64,000 nucleotides of DNA from SLDF01 sp964537925 (lineage in GTDB: Bacteria > Bacteroidota > Bacteroidia > Chitinophagales > Saprospiraceae), in contig CAZICV010000008.1 of the NCBI GenBank assembly GCA_964537925.1, positions 1-64,000 on the forward strand. The letters run 5' to 3'. This document shows positions 30,372-38,316 of this stretch, one piece after another. The first letter of the stretch is position 1; each line of letters starts with the position of its first letter. The position numbers were made by a program, and so were the translations under genes. The notes under the pieces are model-generated. The model saw only the letters and a list, made by a program, of their open reading frames with translations. It was not told the DNA's origin and made no database searches.

Positions 30372-30374
30372 TGA

Positions 30375-30406
30375 CTAGGGGCTTCGGCCCCTAGTTAATT
30401 TTTTCG
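30375..30406 (+). terminator. rho-independent terminator, TTCG loop
   Basis: Stem CTAGGGGC/GCCCCTAG with TTCG tetraloop followed by TTAATTTTTTC. Confidence 0.85.
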
Positions 30407-30413
30407 CACTATT

Positions 30414-30426
30414 CGTTAACCCTAAC
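30414..30426 (-). repeat. GTTAGGGTTAACG element, reverse orientation
   Basis: CGTTAACCCTAAC directly after the terminator; the last copy seen to the right. Confidence 0.75.
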
Positions 30427-30454
30427 AAACTCCTAACGCGTTGCGAAACAAGAC

Positions 30455-30493
30455 TTGAATCGCGTTGCGAATCGTATAAGGTGGATTCGTCAA
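30455..30493 (+). promoter_or_regulatory. cassette promoter R6 (diverged)
   Basis: TTGAAT in place of TTGACT, 17-18 bases, TATAAG, then GATTCGTCAACAGAGGAG; spacing 29. Confidence 0.65.
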
Positions 30494-30506
30494 CAGAGGA
30501 GATGTT

Positions 30507-30833
30507 ATGGAAAAGCTTCCCGTTATCTTTCGCCGCCCTCGCAGCAAGAGCATGTTTGAGATTGACGGTGTAACCGCCGTTTTTCCGACTCTCCCTTGGA
30601 ACAATTCGGGCGGAGATTTTACCATATACGCCCATATTGGCCAGCATGGCGGCGCTTCTCATGGGTGGTATTACGAGACTCGCGCCGCCAAGCCGGAAGA
30701 ATATTCCGACCTCTTGCGGGAATTGCAGCGCATCTATTCGCGCCCGGATGACCCTGAAGCGGTTGAGCTTGTCATTTATAAGCGGATGACTCCGCAACAT
30801 CGCGAAGCAAATCGCATCGCGAGGAGGCGCTGA
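30507..30833 (+). CDS. hypothetical protein, 108 aa
   Basis: Beta-rich first half (FEIDGVTAVFPTLPWNNSGG, YAHIGQHGGASHGWYYETRA) and helical basic C-terminus (QHREANRIARRR). AGAGGAG ribosome site from cassette R6. The next gene begins two bases after its stop. No family recognised. Confidence 0.7.
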   Translation: MEKLPVIFRRPRSKSMFEIDGVTAVFPTLPWNNSGGDFTIYAHIGQHGGASHGWYYETRAAKPEEYSDLLRELQRIYSRPDDPEAVELVIYKRMTPQHREANRIARRR

Positions 30834-30834
30834 C

Positions 30835-31077
30835 ATGACCAAGGCCCTCCCCATCGCCCTAGCGGCCCTCCTCGCCTTCACAGCGGGCGCTTTGACCGCT
30901 CCCCATCTAATCGCCGCCAAGCCTTCCCCTACGGCGCTTTCCATTAAATTCGCGAACAATCGCGAGGGAATCGAGCTTTCTAGCGCGCTCCTATGGGAAG
31001 CCAAGGAAAACGGGGAATGTCTCGCCGTGACTATGCTGGAAGGCGACGCCCTGCCCATCTGGCTCCACTCTTGCTGA
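30835..31077 (+). CDS. small exported protein
   Basis: N-terminal signal-like hydrophobic run ALPIALAALLAFTAGALTAP. The mature part is about 55 residues with two Cys (GECLAVTML and the terminal LHSC). Probably periplasmic or membrane-anchored. No family recognised. Confidence 0.65.
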   Translation: MTKALPIALAALLAFTAGALTAPHLIAAKPSPTALSIKFANNREGIELSSALLWEAKENGECLAVTMLEGDALPIWLHSC

Positions 31078-31088
31078 AGGGATCGACC

Positions 31089-31589
31089 ATGCCGGAATTT
31101 CAGATGAACGGGAAAGAGCTTCCCGCGTTCGCCAGCCTCTCGCCCTTCGCGCAAGGCTATATCGAAGCGCTGTTTTTCACCGAGTCTTGCGCCAGTCTCT
31201 ACACGATTGAGAACTGGCAAGAGGACGAAACGCAAGAGGCATTGCGGGAAGGCCAAGCGGATGGCTGTTTGCCGTCTGATTCTGGCTTTTCAGACCTCCA
31301 CCCGGACGCGCTAGAGGCAATCAAGCGGGATTGCGGCGCGTTTCACGTCAACGCCCGCGATCTGCTTCGCCAAGCCTATAAGCGCGAAGGTTACAGCGAA
31401 GAGCAAGCCGGGCACGATTTTTGGCTAACGCGCAATGGCCATGGCACTGGCTTTTGGGACCGCGCGCCGCTCGCCTTCGCTGGCTTAGGAGAGCGCCTAT
31501 CGGAAAAGGCCCGCGAATTTGGCGAGTCTCATGTGTGGTTCGCGGATCATGTCGATTACGGCAACGCGCCTTTTGTGCATTATCAATAG
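31089..31589 (+). CDS. hypothetical protein, 166 aa
   Basis: Starts MPEFQMNGKELPAFASLSPF. Contains FAQGYIEALFFTE, LREGQADGCLPSDSGFSDLH and EQAGHDFWLTRNGHGTGFWD. The last motif occurs in a family of small phage proteins of unknown function. Third gene of the R6 unit, followed by a basic gene with AGGAGGA between. Confidence 0.7.
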   Translation: MPEFQMNGKELPAFASLSPFAQGYIEALFFTESCASLYTIENWQEDETQEALREGQADGCLPSDSGFSDLHPDALEAIKRDCGAFHVNARDLLRQAYKREGYSEEQAGHDFWLTRNGHGTGFWDRAPLAFAGLGERLSEKAREFGESHVWFADHVDYGNAPFVHYQ

Positions 31590-31597
31590 GAGGACAT

Positions 31598-31726
31598 ATG
31601 CGCCCGATATTTGACCGCAACCGCCGCCGCGACCGTCCCGAACGCGAGGAGAGGCGACGCCAGCGCCGCGCCAAGATAGCGGCTAGGCATATGCCAGACC
31701 CTCGCCAGAGGCCCGCATATCGATAA
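31598..31726 (+). CDS. 42-aa arginine-rich protein
   Basis: Starts MRPIFDRNRRRDRPEREERR behind AGGAGGA; nearly half the residues are Arg or acidic. Probably a disordered nucleic-acid-binding peptide. Terminator follows. Confidence 0.65.
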   Translation: MRPIFDRNRRRDRPEREERRRQRRAKIAARHMPDPRQRPAYR

Positions 31727-31732
31727 GGAAAG

Positions 31733-31756
31733 GGGCGGTTGAACCGCCCTTTTTCT
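31733..31756 (+). terminator. rho-independent terminator
   Basis: Stem GGGCGG/CCGCCC with TTGAA loop followed by TTTTTC. Confidence 0.85.
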
Positions 31757-31782
31757 GTATCCCATAGGGCCATGTTTACGAA

Positions 31783-31818
31783 TTGTTAGCGAATCATGTG
31801 CTAACCCATCTATGTCAA
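31783..31818 (+). promoter_or_regulatory. cassette promoter R7 (degenerate)
   Basis: TTGTTA, then GCGAATCATGTGCTAACC, and TATGTCAACAGATGGAG; spacing shorter than the other copies. Confidence 0.5.
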
Positions 31819-31833
31819 CAGATGGAGTCAGTC

Positions 31834-32052
31834 ATGTTCAAGCTTTCCGAACGCGATTATATTGCAACGCGTCGCGCCTTTTGGAGCGACAAAGCAGAGA
31901 ACGCGCGCCATTGTGCTGCTATGGATAGGGCAATCGATAGCGCGACGCGCGAGCGCAATCAGACTGTTGTCACTGATTGGCTTTCGCGATTCCACAGCGC
32001 CCGCAATGCCGCGTGCGATGGCCAGAAAAACTTTCGTGGAGTCGGCTTCTAG
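31834..32052 (+). CDS. hypothetical protein, 72 aa
   Basis: Starts MFKLSERDYIATRRAFWSDK behind GATGGAG; basic helical (DRAIDSATRERNQTVVTDWL). One-gene unit. No family recognised. Confidence 0.7.
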   Translation: MFKLSERDYIATRRAFWSDKAENARHCAAMDRAIDSATRERNQTVVTDWLSRFHSARNAACDGQKNFRGVGF

Positions 32053-32065
32053 GACAAATTGTCTA

Positions 32066-32105
32066 TTGACCGAATCACTAATCTAATCCATAAGTGATTC
32101 GTCAA
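32066..32105 (+). promoter_or_regulatory. cassette promoter R8
   Basis: TTGACC, then GAATCACT and AGTGATTC as a perfect inverted repeat, then GTCAACAGAGGAG; spacing TTGAC to GTCAA 30. Upstream TAGGACAAATTGTCTA recalls the dyad of the leftward copies. Confidence 0.75.
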
Positions 32106-32120
32106 CAGAGGAGATGTCAA

Positions 32121-32387
32121 ATGATCCGCTTCGAAGTCCTTCGCAATCGCCAGTTTGTTGGAACGGTCAAGGCTGTTAGCCTCCGCCAAGCGCTTATCAC
32201 CGCCGAGCGCCGTTTCGGCCGTTGCGAGGTGATCGCCCCTAAGGTGACGCGCGTTGACGCCTTCGCAGGCCCGGACTCGCATCGCACTGAAGGGCGCGGC
32301 CCTTGCAATAATACGCCCGCTGGCAAGGCCCGGATCGAAGCAATCCGCAATGAAGCCCTTGCGCGCTGGAAGGCGGAGAACGCCTAA
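32121..32387 (+). CDS. hypothetical protein, 88 aa
   Basis: Starts MIRFEVLRNRQFVGTVKAVS; basic. The layout (strand, helix SLRQALITAERRFGR, strand, then KARIEAIRNEALARWKAENA) is like small DNA-associated phage proteins. Last gene of the island. Confidence 0.7.
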   Translation: MIRFEVLRNRQFVGTVKAVSLRQALITAERRFGRCEVIAPKVTRVDAFAGPDSHRTEGRGPCNNTPAGKARIEAIRNEALARWKAENA

Positions 32388-32414
32388 GCAAGCGCTTCGC
32401 CCCGCGTTAAGCTT

Positions 32415-32450
32415 ACCCGCCGCGCTTCGACTCGGCGGGTATTTTTTTTG
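32415..32450 (+). terminator. rho-independent terminator
   Basis: Stem ACCCGCCG/CGGCGGGT followed by ATTTTTTTTG; closes the accessory island. Confidence 0.85.
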
Positions 32451-32865
32451 CCAAGGAAAGGGACCCATAGGGGTATACCCTTATTTTTCCCAGCGGGGCC
32501 TCACAGTGCGCGTATGAAGTATTAGAAGGTAGCCTTTTTCATAACTTTATGCTATCATCATTTCTCAATCGATAATTCATCGATTCTCTATTATGACATC
32601 CTCAGTAGGTCCCTACATCATCACACGTAAAGGGGACCCAACCACCTACCATCACTCGTAAACTTCAGACACCATCACACGCTCACTGATTCACCCATCA
32701 CCTGTCTGATTCAATTCAGCAACCGCCCGTCTTCGCAGAACACATCACACAACCACGAAGCCAAGACGACAGGGACCCAACGGGGTATCCCACAATCCTC
32801 GCATTATCCCATCCAGCTATACCGTTGATGTAGCTATCCTGACCATTTCAAGGACCCTACCCTCT
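32451..32865. other. intergenic region upstream of phoH
   Basis: About 415 bases without a gene. It has an AT-rich left part and a G-poor right part with CATCACACG words near 32622 and 32672 and a partial CATCACAC near 32746, plus GGGACCCAAC words near 32633 and 32773. These are inverted relatives of repeats at 21.5 and 25.7 kb. No strong promoter was identified for phoH. Confidence 0.55.
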
Positions 32866-33645
32866 TTGTCCAAGCCGACCAAAGCCGAGCGCCGTGATGA
32901 CGCTCGCATCGCCAAGCGCAAAGCTCCTACTCGTGTGACTAAGCCTCTTTGCAATAGCAGTCGCTCCGCGACGGAAGAAGCCTACAGGGTCAAATCCAAA
33001 ACCATCGAACTGACGCCGAAGAACGCCAAGCAGGCGGAATACATCGACGCCCTGTATGATGAGGGCCGGGACATTCTCTTCGCAGTAGGTCCGGCAGGCA
33101 CCGGCAAGACCTACCTCCCCAGCCTTTACGCGCTACGCGAACTCAAGGATGGCGGCTACAAGCGCATCATCATCACCCGCCCTGTCGTCCCCAACGGCGA
33201 GGACCTCGGCTATCTGCCCGGCGATCTGATCGAGAAGCTCGGCCCGTGGGTTCGCCCGGTGCTCGATACGTTTCAGGAAGTGATGGACAAGAGCGAGGTG
33301 GAATCCCTCCTTGCCAAGGGGACCCTCGAACTCGCTCCACTTGGCCTGATGCGCGGACGCACCTTCAAGAACGCGCTGGTTATCTGCGACGAGGCTCAGA
33401 ATACGACCAAGGAGCAGATGAAGATGCTCCTGACCCGTATCGGTGAAGGGTCCCGGATGATCGTCACGGGTGATCTTGAGCAGCGTGATCGCATCGACGG
33501 AGAATGTGGCCTGCAGTTCTTCCTCGACGAGCTACGCCGATCCACTCGCAGTCGCCAGCAGCGCTTTGCCGTGATCGAGTTCGAGAAGAAGGATGTCGAG
33601 CGCCACCCGGTGATTTCGGACGTGTTGAACATCTTTGGTGACTGA
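32866..33645 (+). CDS. phoH: PhoH-like ATPase
   Basis: PhoH-family P-loop ATPase, 259 residues, common in phages; proposed to act in RNA metabolism. Walker A GPAGTGKT (about 75-82), the ITRPVVPNGEDLGYLPGD segment characteristic of PhoH, Walker B VICDEAQN, and IVTGDLEQRD. A basic N-terminal extension of about 45 residues precedes the ATPase. TTG start; no good ribosome site is visible. Last gene before the structural module. Confidence 0.9.
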   Translation: MSKPTKAERRDDARIAKRKAPTRVTKPLCNSSRSATEEAYRVKSKTIELTPKNAKQAEYIDALYDEGRDILFAVGPAGTGKTYLPSLYALRELKDGGYKRIIITRPVVPNGEDLGYLPGDLIEKLGPWVRPVLDTFQEVMDKSEVESLLAKGTLELAPLGLMRGRTFKNALVICDEAQNTTKEQMKMLLTRIGEGSRMIVTGDLEQRDRIDGECGLQFFLDELRRSTRSRQQRFAVIEFEKKDVERHPVISDVLNIFGD

Positions 33646-33691
33646 TGGTCCCGGACGAAGACTGCTTTTGGTTGATGCTTAGGCAATCCGG

Positions 33692-33720
33692 TTGACTTTT
33701 GTGGCGTCATGAGTTATTAT
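33692..33720 (+). promoter_or_regulatory. late promoter L1
   Basis: TTGACT, 17 bases, TATTAT: near-perfect sigma-70-type promoter 59 bases before the gene at 33779. Confidence 0.8.
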
Positions 33721-33778
33721 TATTGACACATGATGCCCACCTATTGGTGGTCCCTCCTCCCTCATATCAGGAACACCA

Positions 33779-34207
33779 ATGTCCAAGGGTAACACCTTCG
33801 AAAACGATCTGCTCAAGCTCATCTTCAACGGCGTCACGATTCCGGGCATCGCGGATGATACCGCAACCGATGCGCTGGAATACCTGTTCGTTTCGCTTCA
33901 CACCGCCGATCCGGGCGAAGGCGGGAGCCAGTCCACCTCGGAAGTCAACTATACGAGCTACGCCCGTGTCGCGGTCGAGCGCACAGCCGATGGCTGGACT
34001 GTCACCGGCAACAGCGTCTCGCCTACGCAGAATATCGACTTCCCCACCGGCACTGGCGGCTCGGGCACGGCAACGCACTTCGCAGTCGGCACGGCTCTCA
34101 ATGGTACGGGCAAGATTCTCTATAGCGGCTCGATCAGTCCGACCATCGCCACCGGCAACGGCGTCACGCCCCGCATTTCGACTAGCTCGACGATCACTGA
34201 GGACTAA
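33779..34207 (+). CDS. phage structural protein, tail-fibre type
   Basis: One hundred and forty-two residues with the pattern ALEYLFVSLHTADPGEGG and YTSYARVAVERTADGW, followed by a Gly/Thr-rich beta end. I recognise this layout in small phage virion proteins annotated as tail-fibre or decoration proteins. Starts the first late unit. Confidence 0.7.
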   Translation: MSKGNTFENDLLKLIFNGVTIPGIADDTATDALEYLFVSLHTADPGEGGSQSTSEVNYTSYARVAVERTADGWTVTGNSVSPTQNIDFPTGTGGSGTATHFAVGTALNGTGKILYSGSISPTIATGNGVTPRISTSSTITED

Positions 34208-34232
34208 GCCTCACTGGCCGTGAGGCGGAGCG

Positions 34233-35639
34233 ATGGCTGAATTCATCTTAGACGGACTCAATGGTGAGTCCTCTCCGATTTCACTGGAAGCCCACGCTCC
34301 CAGCGTCGGTGGTGCTTGGGTCAAGCATACGCCGGGATATTCAGACATCCTCGTCGCGAACGCCTATGCCACTCAAGGAGCATCCAGCACCCTTGAGACG
34401 ATCTACTACAATGATGAAGAGCCTCCTAGCGCAGACTACACGACTATCTGCCAGATGGCGTCAAACCAAGCTGGTAACGTCATTGCGTTGATGGCTCGGT
34501 TTGATCCTGTGTCGGGAAATCGATATCAGGTGACGACCAGAACCACTGGTTCGACAGGCGCAATCCTTGAGAAGATCGTTGGAGGTGTTCGTACTACCCT
34601 CGCCACCTTCCAAGGTCGCACTGCAAACGTCATTGGCACGTTCGACACTTGGGCGCTCGCCTGCACAGGCGATGCCATCGTTGTCCTGCGCAACGAAAGT
34701 TCCGTGGCGGCTGTTACCGATTCCGATATAACGGATGCTGGGTACGCTGGGATTGTGGGCGGGAACCCCACGAACACCAATGGCACACATCGCTGGCGTG
34801 CCTTCAGCGCCACGACCTCAGGCGCGGTCGTTGAAGCCGATGGGACTTCTCTCGGCGTCGGAACCGCTAGCGGACAAGGCCAGCGTCTCGTACTAGCTGA
34901 GAGCCTTGCAGGAGCTTCAGGATCGGCAGACGCTTCTGCTCAGGCAATGTGGTTCGCTACCGGCTATGGAAACGTCGAAGGGACCGGCGCGGCGTTAGGC
35001 GTTGGCGTCACCTTCCTCTATCAGTCAGGCGACGGAACTGCTTCTGGTGGGACTACCACGAACTGGCGTGGGAGAAGTACGGCGCAGGCAGACGGCATTG
35101 TGTCTTGTAGCGCCGTAACGGATGTCATTTCGAACAGCCTTGGAGCCGGTGAGACCATTGCTTATGGACACGGTTTCTCTAATGTCTCGGGCGCTGCAAG
35201 CAGTGTTCGTTCCGGTGTAGGCGGCGCTACAGGACTTTCGGCCGTCAACGGGAGCGGCGTCCGTCTGGAGTATTCCGTTACCGTAGGAGACGCAGCCGGG
35301 AGCGCCACGGTGACAGGCGTTCGTTGGGGTATAGATTACCTCACCGCCGCTCTGGCTAGCGGAACCGCCAAGGCTCGTGGAAGCTACTACGAAGCATCAC
35401 AGACAGTTGCGCGATCACAAGGACGGGTAACGATCAAAGGCATCGGTGGACGCCTCGTGACCACAGCAGGCACCTCGGCCGGATACGTGACCAGTAGCAT
35501 GGTTGCGGTCTTCCTGACGGAAAGCATTGCCTCAACCGCTGGTGTTTCCACCGGCCTCTTCCATCCCGCATTCTCCGGCCCTGCCAGCCAATGGAGAGTG
35601 GTGGTCCGCCGCGCTCGATCCCGCATCACTCAATGGTAA
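34233..35639 (+). CDS. large fibre-like virion protein with lectin-type N-terminus
   Basis: A 468-residue protein. About 1-185 is a beta-sandwich of concanavalin/LamG type, with SGNRYQVTTRTTGSTGAILE and DTWALACTGDAIVVLRNESS. The rest is Gly/Ala/Ser-rich and repetitive (GTGAALGVGVTFLYQSGDGT), typical of a trimeric fibre shaft. It is placed before the portal gene rather than with the other fibres. Probably a head- or neck-attached glycan-binding fibre. Confidence 0.65.
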   Translation: MAEFILDGLNGESSPISLEAHAPSVGGAWVKHTPGYSDILVANAYATQGASSTLETIYYNDEEPPSADYTTICQMASNQAGNVIALMARFDPVSGNRYQVTTRTTGSTGAILEKIVGGVRTTLATFQGRTANVIGTFDTWALACTGDAIVVLRNESSVAAVTDSDITDAGYAGIVGGNPTNTNGTHRWRAFSATTSGAVVEADGTSLGVGTASGQGQRLVLAESLAGASGSADASAQAMWFATGYGNVEGTGAALGVGVTFLYQSGDGTASGGTTTNWRGRSTAQADGIVSCSAVTDVISNSLGAGETIAYGHGFSNVSGAASSVRSGVGGATGLSAVNGSGVRLEYSVTVGDAAGSATVTGVRWGIDYLTAALASGTAKARGSYYEASQTVARSQGRVTIKGIGGRLVTTAGTSAGYVTSSMVAVFLTESIASTAGVSTGLFHPAFSGPASQWRVVVRRARSRITQW

Positions 35640-35657
35640 GCCAAGGTAAAACCTGAA

Positions 35658-35942
35658 ATGAAAGACGACTACAAGAATATCGCCCGTCCCACCCTGTCCG
35701 GCGCAGCAGCGGACATGTTTCGCATTACACCCAACAACGACGAAGACTTGCCGGAGGTCTCTCGCGGTCTCCGCATCTTCAACGATGGTGAAACCGTGGA
35801 GACCGTGACCTTCGTCACCTACCACAATTCGACCATTACCATTTCAGTCCCGCCGCAGTCGCTTACGGTGGAAGACGTACTGGTTCGACGCGTTCTCGCC
35901 ACGGGGACCGGCGCGGTGGTGATCCACGGCTATTCGGACTAG
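35658..35942 (+). CDS. small virion-associated protein, 94 aa
   Basis: Beta-rich with the string LPEVSRGLRIFNDGETVETV and the end VRRVLATGTGAVVIHGYSD. This pattern is common in small structural genes of phages and gene transfer agents beside head genes. Exact location in the virion unknown. Confidence 0.65.
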   Translation: MKDDYKNIARPTLSGAAADMFRITPNNDEDLPEVSRGLRIFNDGETVETVTFVTYHNSTITISVPPQSLTVEDVLVRRVLATGTGAVVIHGYSD

Positions 35943-35982
35943 CCGAAAATTCAAACTGCGGCACCACCCCTGTTATTAAAAC

Positions 35983-36011
35983 TTGACTCCTAAAGGCTTA
36001 GAGTCTATTAT
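35983..36011 (+). promoter_or_regulatory. late promoter L2 (head operon)
   Basis: TTGACT, 17 bases, TATTAT. It drives the portal operon after a structured leader of about 200 bases. Confidence 0.85.
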
Positions 36012-36017
36012 CACAAA

Positions 36018-36225
36018 CATCTGGTGACCTCTCGGGCGCAGAACCCACACCCTTCCGGGTTTAGTTCCTTTTACCGTAGGGGTCAGCCACCCGCACGCGG
36101 TCACCAGAGCCAGATAAGCGCGGCGGCGCACCTTGCGCCTCCCTCCACCGCCGTCGCGCTCGCCCCGGATCAGCGCTGTCTCTCCTCCTCCCGCTGATCC
36201 GGGGCCTTCTCTTCCCTCGGAATCC
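36018..36225 (+). other. structured leader of the portal mRNA
   Basis: Contains a ten-base perfect long-range stem TCTGGTGACC (36020-36029) with GGTCACCAGA (36099-36108), a small stem GGCGCA/TGCGCC (36125-36139), and a 14-base perfect hairpin GCCCCGGATCAGCG (36162-36175) with its complement (36192-36205). Likely an attenuator or translation-control element. Confidence 0.65.
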
Positions 36226-37935
36226 ATGACGCAACAGTTTCTCCACGCCGAACCGCTTCCCAAGGCGTCACGCCGACGCGGCACCAAGACAGCGAAGCAG
36301 GCTCTCGACCTCATGCCGGACTACGTTCATCCGGAGTACGTCGAGTGGCGAGACATCTGGCGGTCCATCCGCCACGCCATGATCGGGGAACCTGCGATCA
36401 AGCGGGAAGGCGCTCGCTACCTCCCTCCGACTGACGGGATGGACGACGAGCAGTATAAGGCGTTCCTCGAACGCGCCGTCTTCTTCAACATGACCTTCCG
36501 CACGGTGACGGGCCTGACCGGCTCGATCTTCCGCCGCTCGCCGCGCCTTCTCAACGCCGGTCCCAAGCTACAGAAGCTTTACAAGCGCCTGTCGAAGGAC
36601 GGACTCTCTGGCGAGCTACTGTGTAAGGTCGTGGCACAGGAGCAGCTTTCGGTCGGCCGTGCAGGGCTTCTGCTGGACAAGGCTCCCGAGACCCCCGGCA
36701 GCAATCCCGATCCGTATCTCGCGCTCTATACGACCGAGAACATCATCGACTGGACCGAGACCGAGATCGAAGGCCGCACCGAGCAGGATTACATCCTCCT
36801 CCGCGAATTCTTCATCGACCGCCGTCCCTACATCGTGAATGGTAGCGGGAAGCGTATCCCCAACGGCTCGTATGGCAGTCTTTTCACCCGCCTGCGCGCC
36901 CTGCGGCTGATCTACAACGCCGAAACGCTCAAATGGGAGTATAGGCAGGAGGTCTATGAGCGGGATCATGCCGACGCTGATCTAGCGGTCGAGCCGCAAG
37001 TCTATGTCCCCAAGATTTACGGCAAGCCTTTCGAGCGCATCCCGTTCAAGTTCTTCAATGCGACGACGCCGACTTCGCCAGTTGAGAAGCCGCCGATCCT
37101 CGATATCCTGACGCTCAACCTCTCACACTACAAGAGCTACGCGCAGCTTGAACAGGGACGCTTCTACACCTCCAACCCGGTCTATTACGTCAAAGGCGCG
37201 GAAGACGAAGACGAGTACCACATCGGCCCGTCGATGGTGTGGGCGCTCGACGGTAACGGCGAAGCGGGCATCATCGAATACAACGGCCACGGCCTCAACA
37301 GCCTCGAAAAGGCGCTGACGACCAAGGAGAACCAAGCTGCCGCGCTTGGTGGTCGTCTGATCGGTGACAGCGCCACGGCTGGTCAGTCCGACAATCAGAT
37401 CAAGCTCAAGGACCGCAACGAGCAGTCCTTGCTTCTCAACGTCACGACCGTCCTCAACGAGAATTTCACCGAGCTTCTCCGTCTCGCGGGCGAGTGGCTG
37501 AACGAGAAGGAAGAGAACGAGGGCGTGGAGTTCCGCGTCAATCAGGACTTCCTCCTCAATAACTTCGCCGCTCGCGAATTCCGGGCGATCACGCTCATGT
37601 GGCAGAACGGTTTGCTACCGCTCGACGTGATCTACGAATTCTTCCTTCAGCACGAGGTCATTCCCGAGTTCATTACCCTCGAAGTCTTCAAGCAGATGCT
37701 CGAAGATAATGAGCAGTTCATCAACAACCCGGATGTTCTCGCCAAGCAGGATGGCTTCCCTGACTCCAAGGCTCAGCAGCAGCAGGAGCAGTTCGACAGC
37801 CAGCTTGAGTTCGACGCCAAGGAAGCTGAGAAGGACCGCAAAGCCCGCGAGAAAGCAGCGGCCAACCAGCCTGACATCCCGCCGATGCCGTCTCAGGCAA
37901 GCCAAGCGAACCTCAAGGATAGGCAGAACGCTTAA
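36226..37935 (+). CDS. portal protein (DUF4055 type)
   Basis: Dodecameric channel of the head vertex. 569 residues; the DUF4055-like features are EYVEWRDIWRSIRHAMIGEP, FLERAVFFNMTFRTVTGLTG, IDWTETEIEGRTEQDYILLR and LNLSHYKSYAQLEQGRFYTS. The C-terminal 70 residues are Gln/Glu/Lys-rich. Start chosen at MTQQFLHAEP; an upstream extension would translate the leader hairpins. Position right before the scaffold and capsid genes supports the call. Confidence 0.9.
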   Translation: MTQQFLHAEPLPKASRRRGTKTAKQALDLMPDYVHPEYVEWRDIWRSIRHAMIGEPAIKREGARYLPPTDGMDDEQYKAFLERAVFFNMTFRTVTGLTGSIFRRSPRLLNAGPKLQKLYKRLSKDGLSGELLCKVVAQEQLSVGRAGLLLDKAPETPGSNPDPYLALYTTENIIDWTETEIEGRTEQDYILLREFFIDRRPYIVNGSGKRIPNGSYGSLFTRLRALRLIYNAETLKWEYRQEVYERDHADADLAVEPQVYVPKIYGKPFERIPFKFFNATTPTSPVEKPPILDILTLNLSHYKSYAQLEQGRFYTSNPVYYVKGAEDEDEYHIGPSMVWALDGNGEAGIIEYNGHGLNSLEKALTTKENQAAALGGRLIGDSATAGQSDNQIKLKDRNEQSLLLNVTTVLNENFTELLRLAGEWLNEKEENEGVEFRVNQDFLLNNFAAREFRAITLMWQNGLLPLDVIYEFFLQHEVIPEFITLEVFKQMLEDNEQFINNPDVLAKQDGFPDSKAQQQQEQFDSQLEFDAKEAEKDRKAREKAAANQPDIPPMPSQASQANLKDRQNA

Positions 37936-37938
37936 CCT

Positions 37939-38127
37939 ATGTCGCGCTGGCGTAATCCGGATGAAATCGACGAAGACGATACGGTTGAAGCTCCTGATTG
38001 GAGCGATGACAGTTTACTTGACGACGATGACGAATCCGCACCCTTCTACGAAGACCCGGATGAACTCGAACGCCTGATTGATGAAGAGTTGGGAGCGCCT
38101 CAACCTTATCGTCGTCGTCGTTTGTGA
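37939..38127 (+). CDS. acidic hypothetical protein, 62 aa
   Basis: Extremely acidic (EIDEDDTVEAPDWSDDSLLD) with a basic end (PYRRRRL). Starts three bases after the portal stop. Might be a portal or packaging accessory, or a DNA mimic; no family recognised. Confidence 0.6.
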   Translation: MSRWRNPDEIDEDDTVEAPDWSDDSLLDDDDESAPFYEDPDELERLIDEELGAPQPYRRRRL

Positions 38128-38147
38128 ACCAATTTGGTTATTTTTAC

Positions 38148-38176
38148 TTGACACAAGTGGTTAGTTAGACTAACAT
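38148..38176 (+). promoter_or_regulatory. late promoter L3
   Basis: TTGACA, 17 bases, TAACAT; the -10 is within the dyad GTTAGTTAGACTAAC. A leader of about 140 bases follows, with the hairpin CCTGCGGA/TCCGCAGG near 38252-38270. Confidence 0.8.
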
Positions 38177-38316
38177 AGGACCCACTTGAGACAACGAGTC
38201 CCGAAACTCGTTTGTTCTCTGGGATAGCGCCCGGCGCGTCCCGCAAATCCTGCGGAGGGTCCGCAGGTAGGTATTCACAGTGTGAAGCCGCTCTTTCATC
38301 CTCGGTGAGGAAATAC

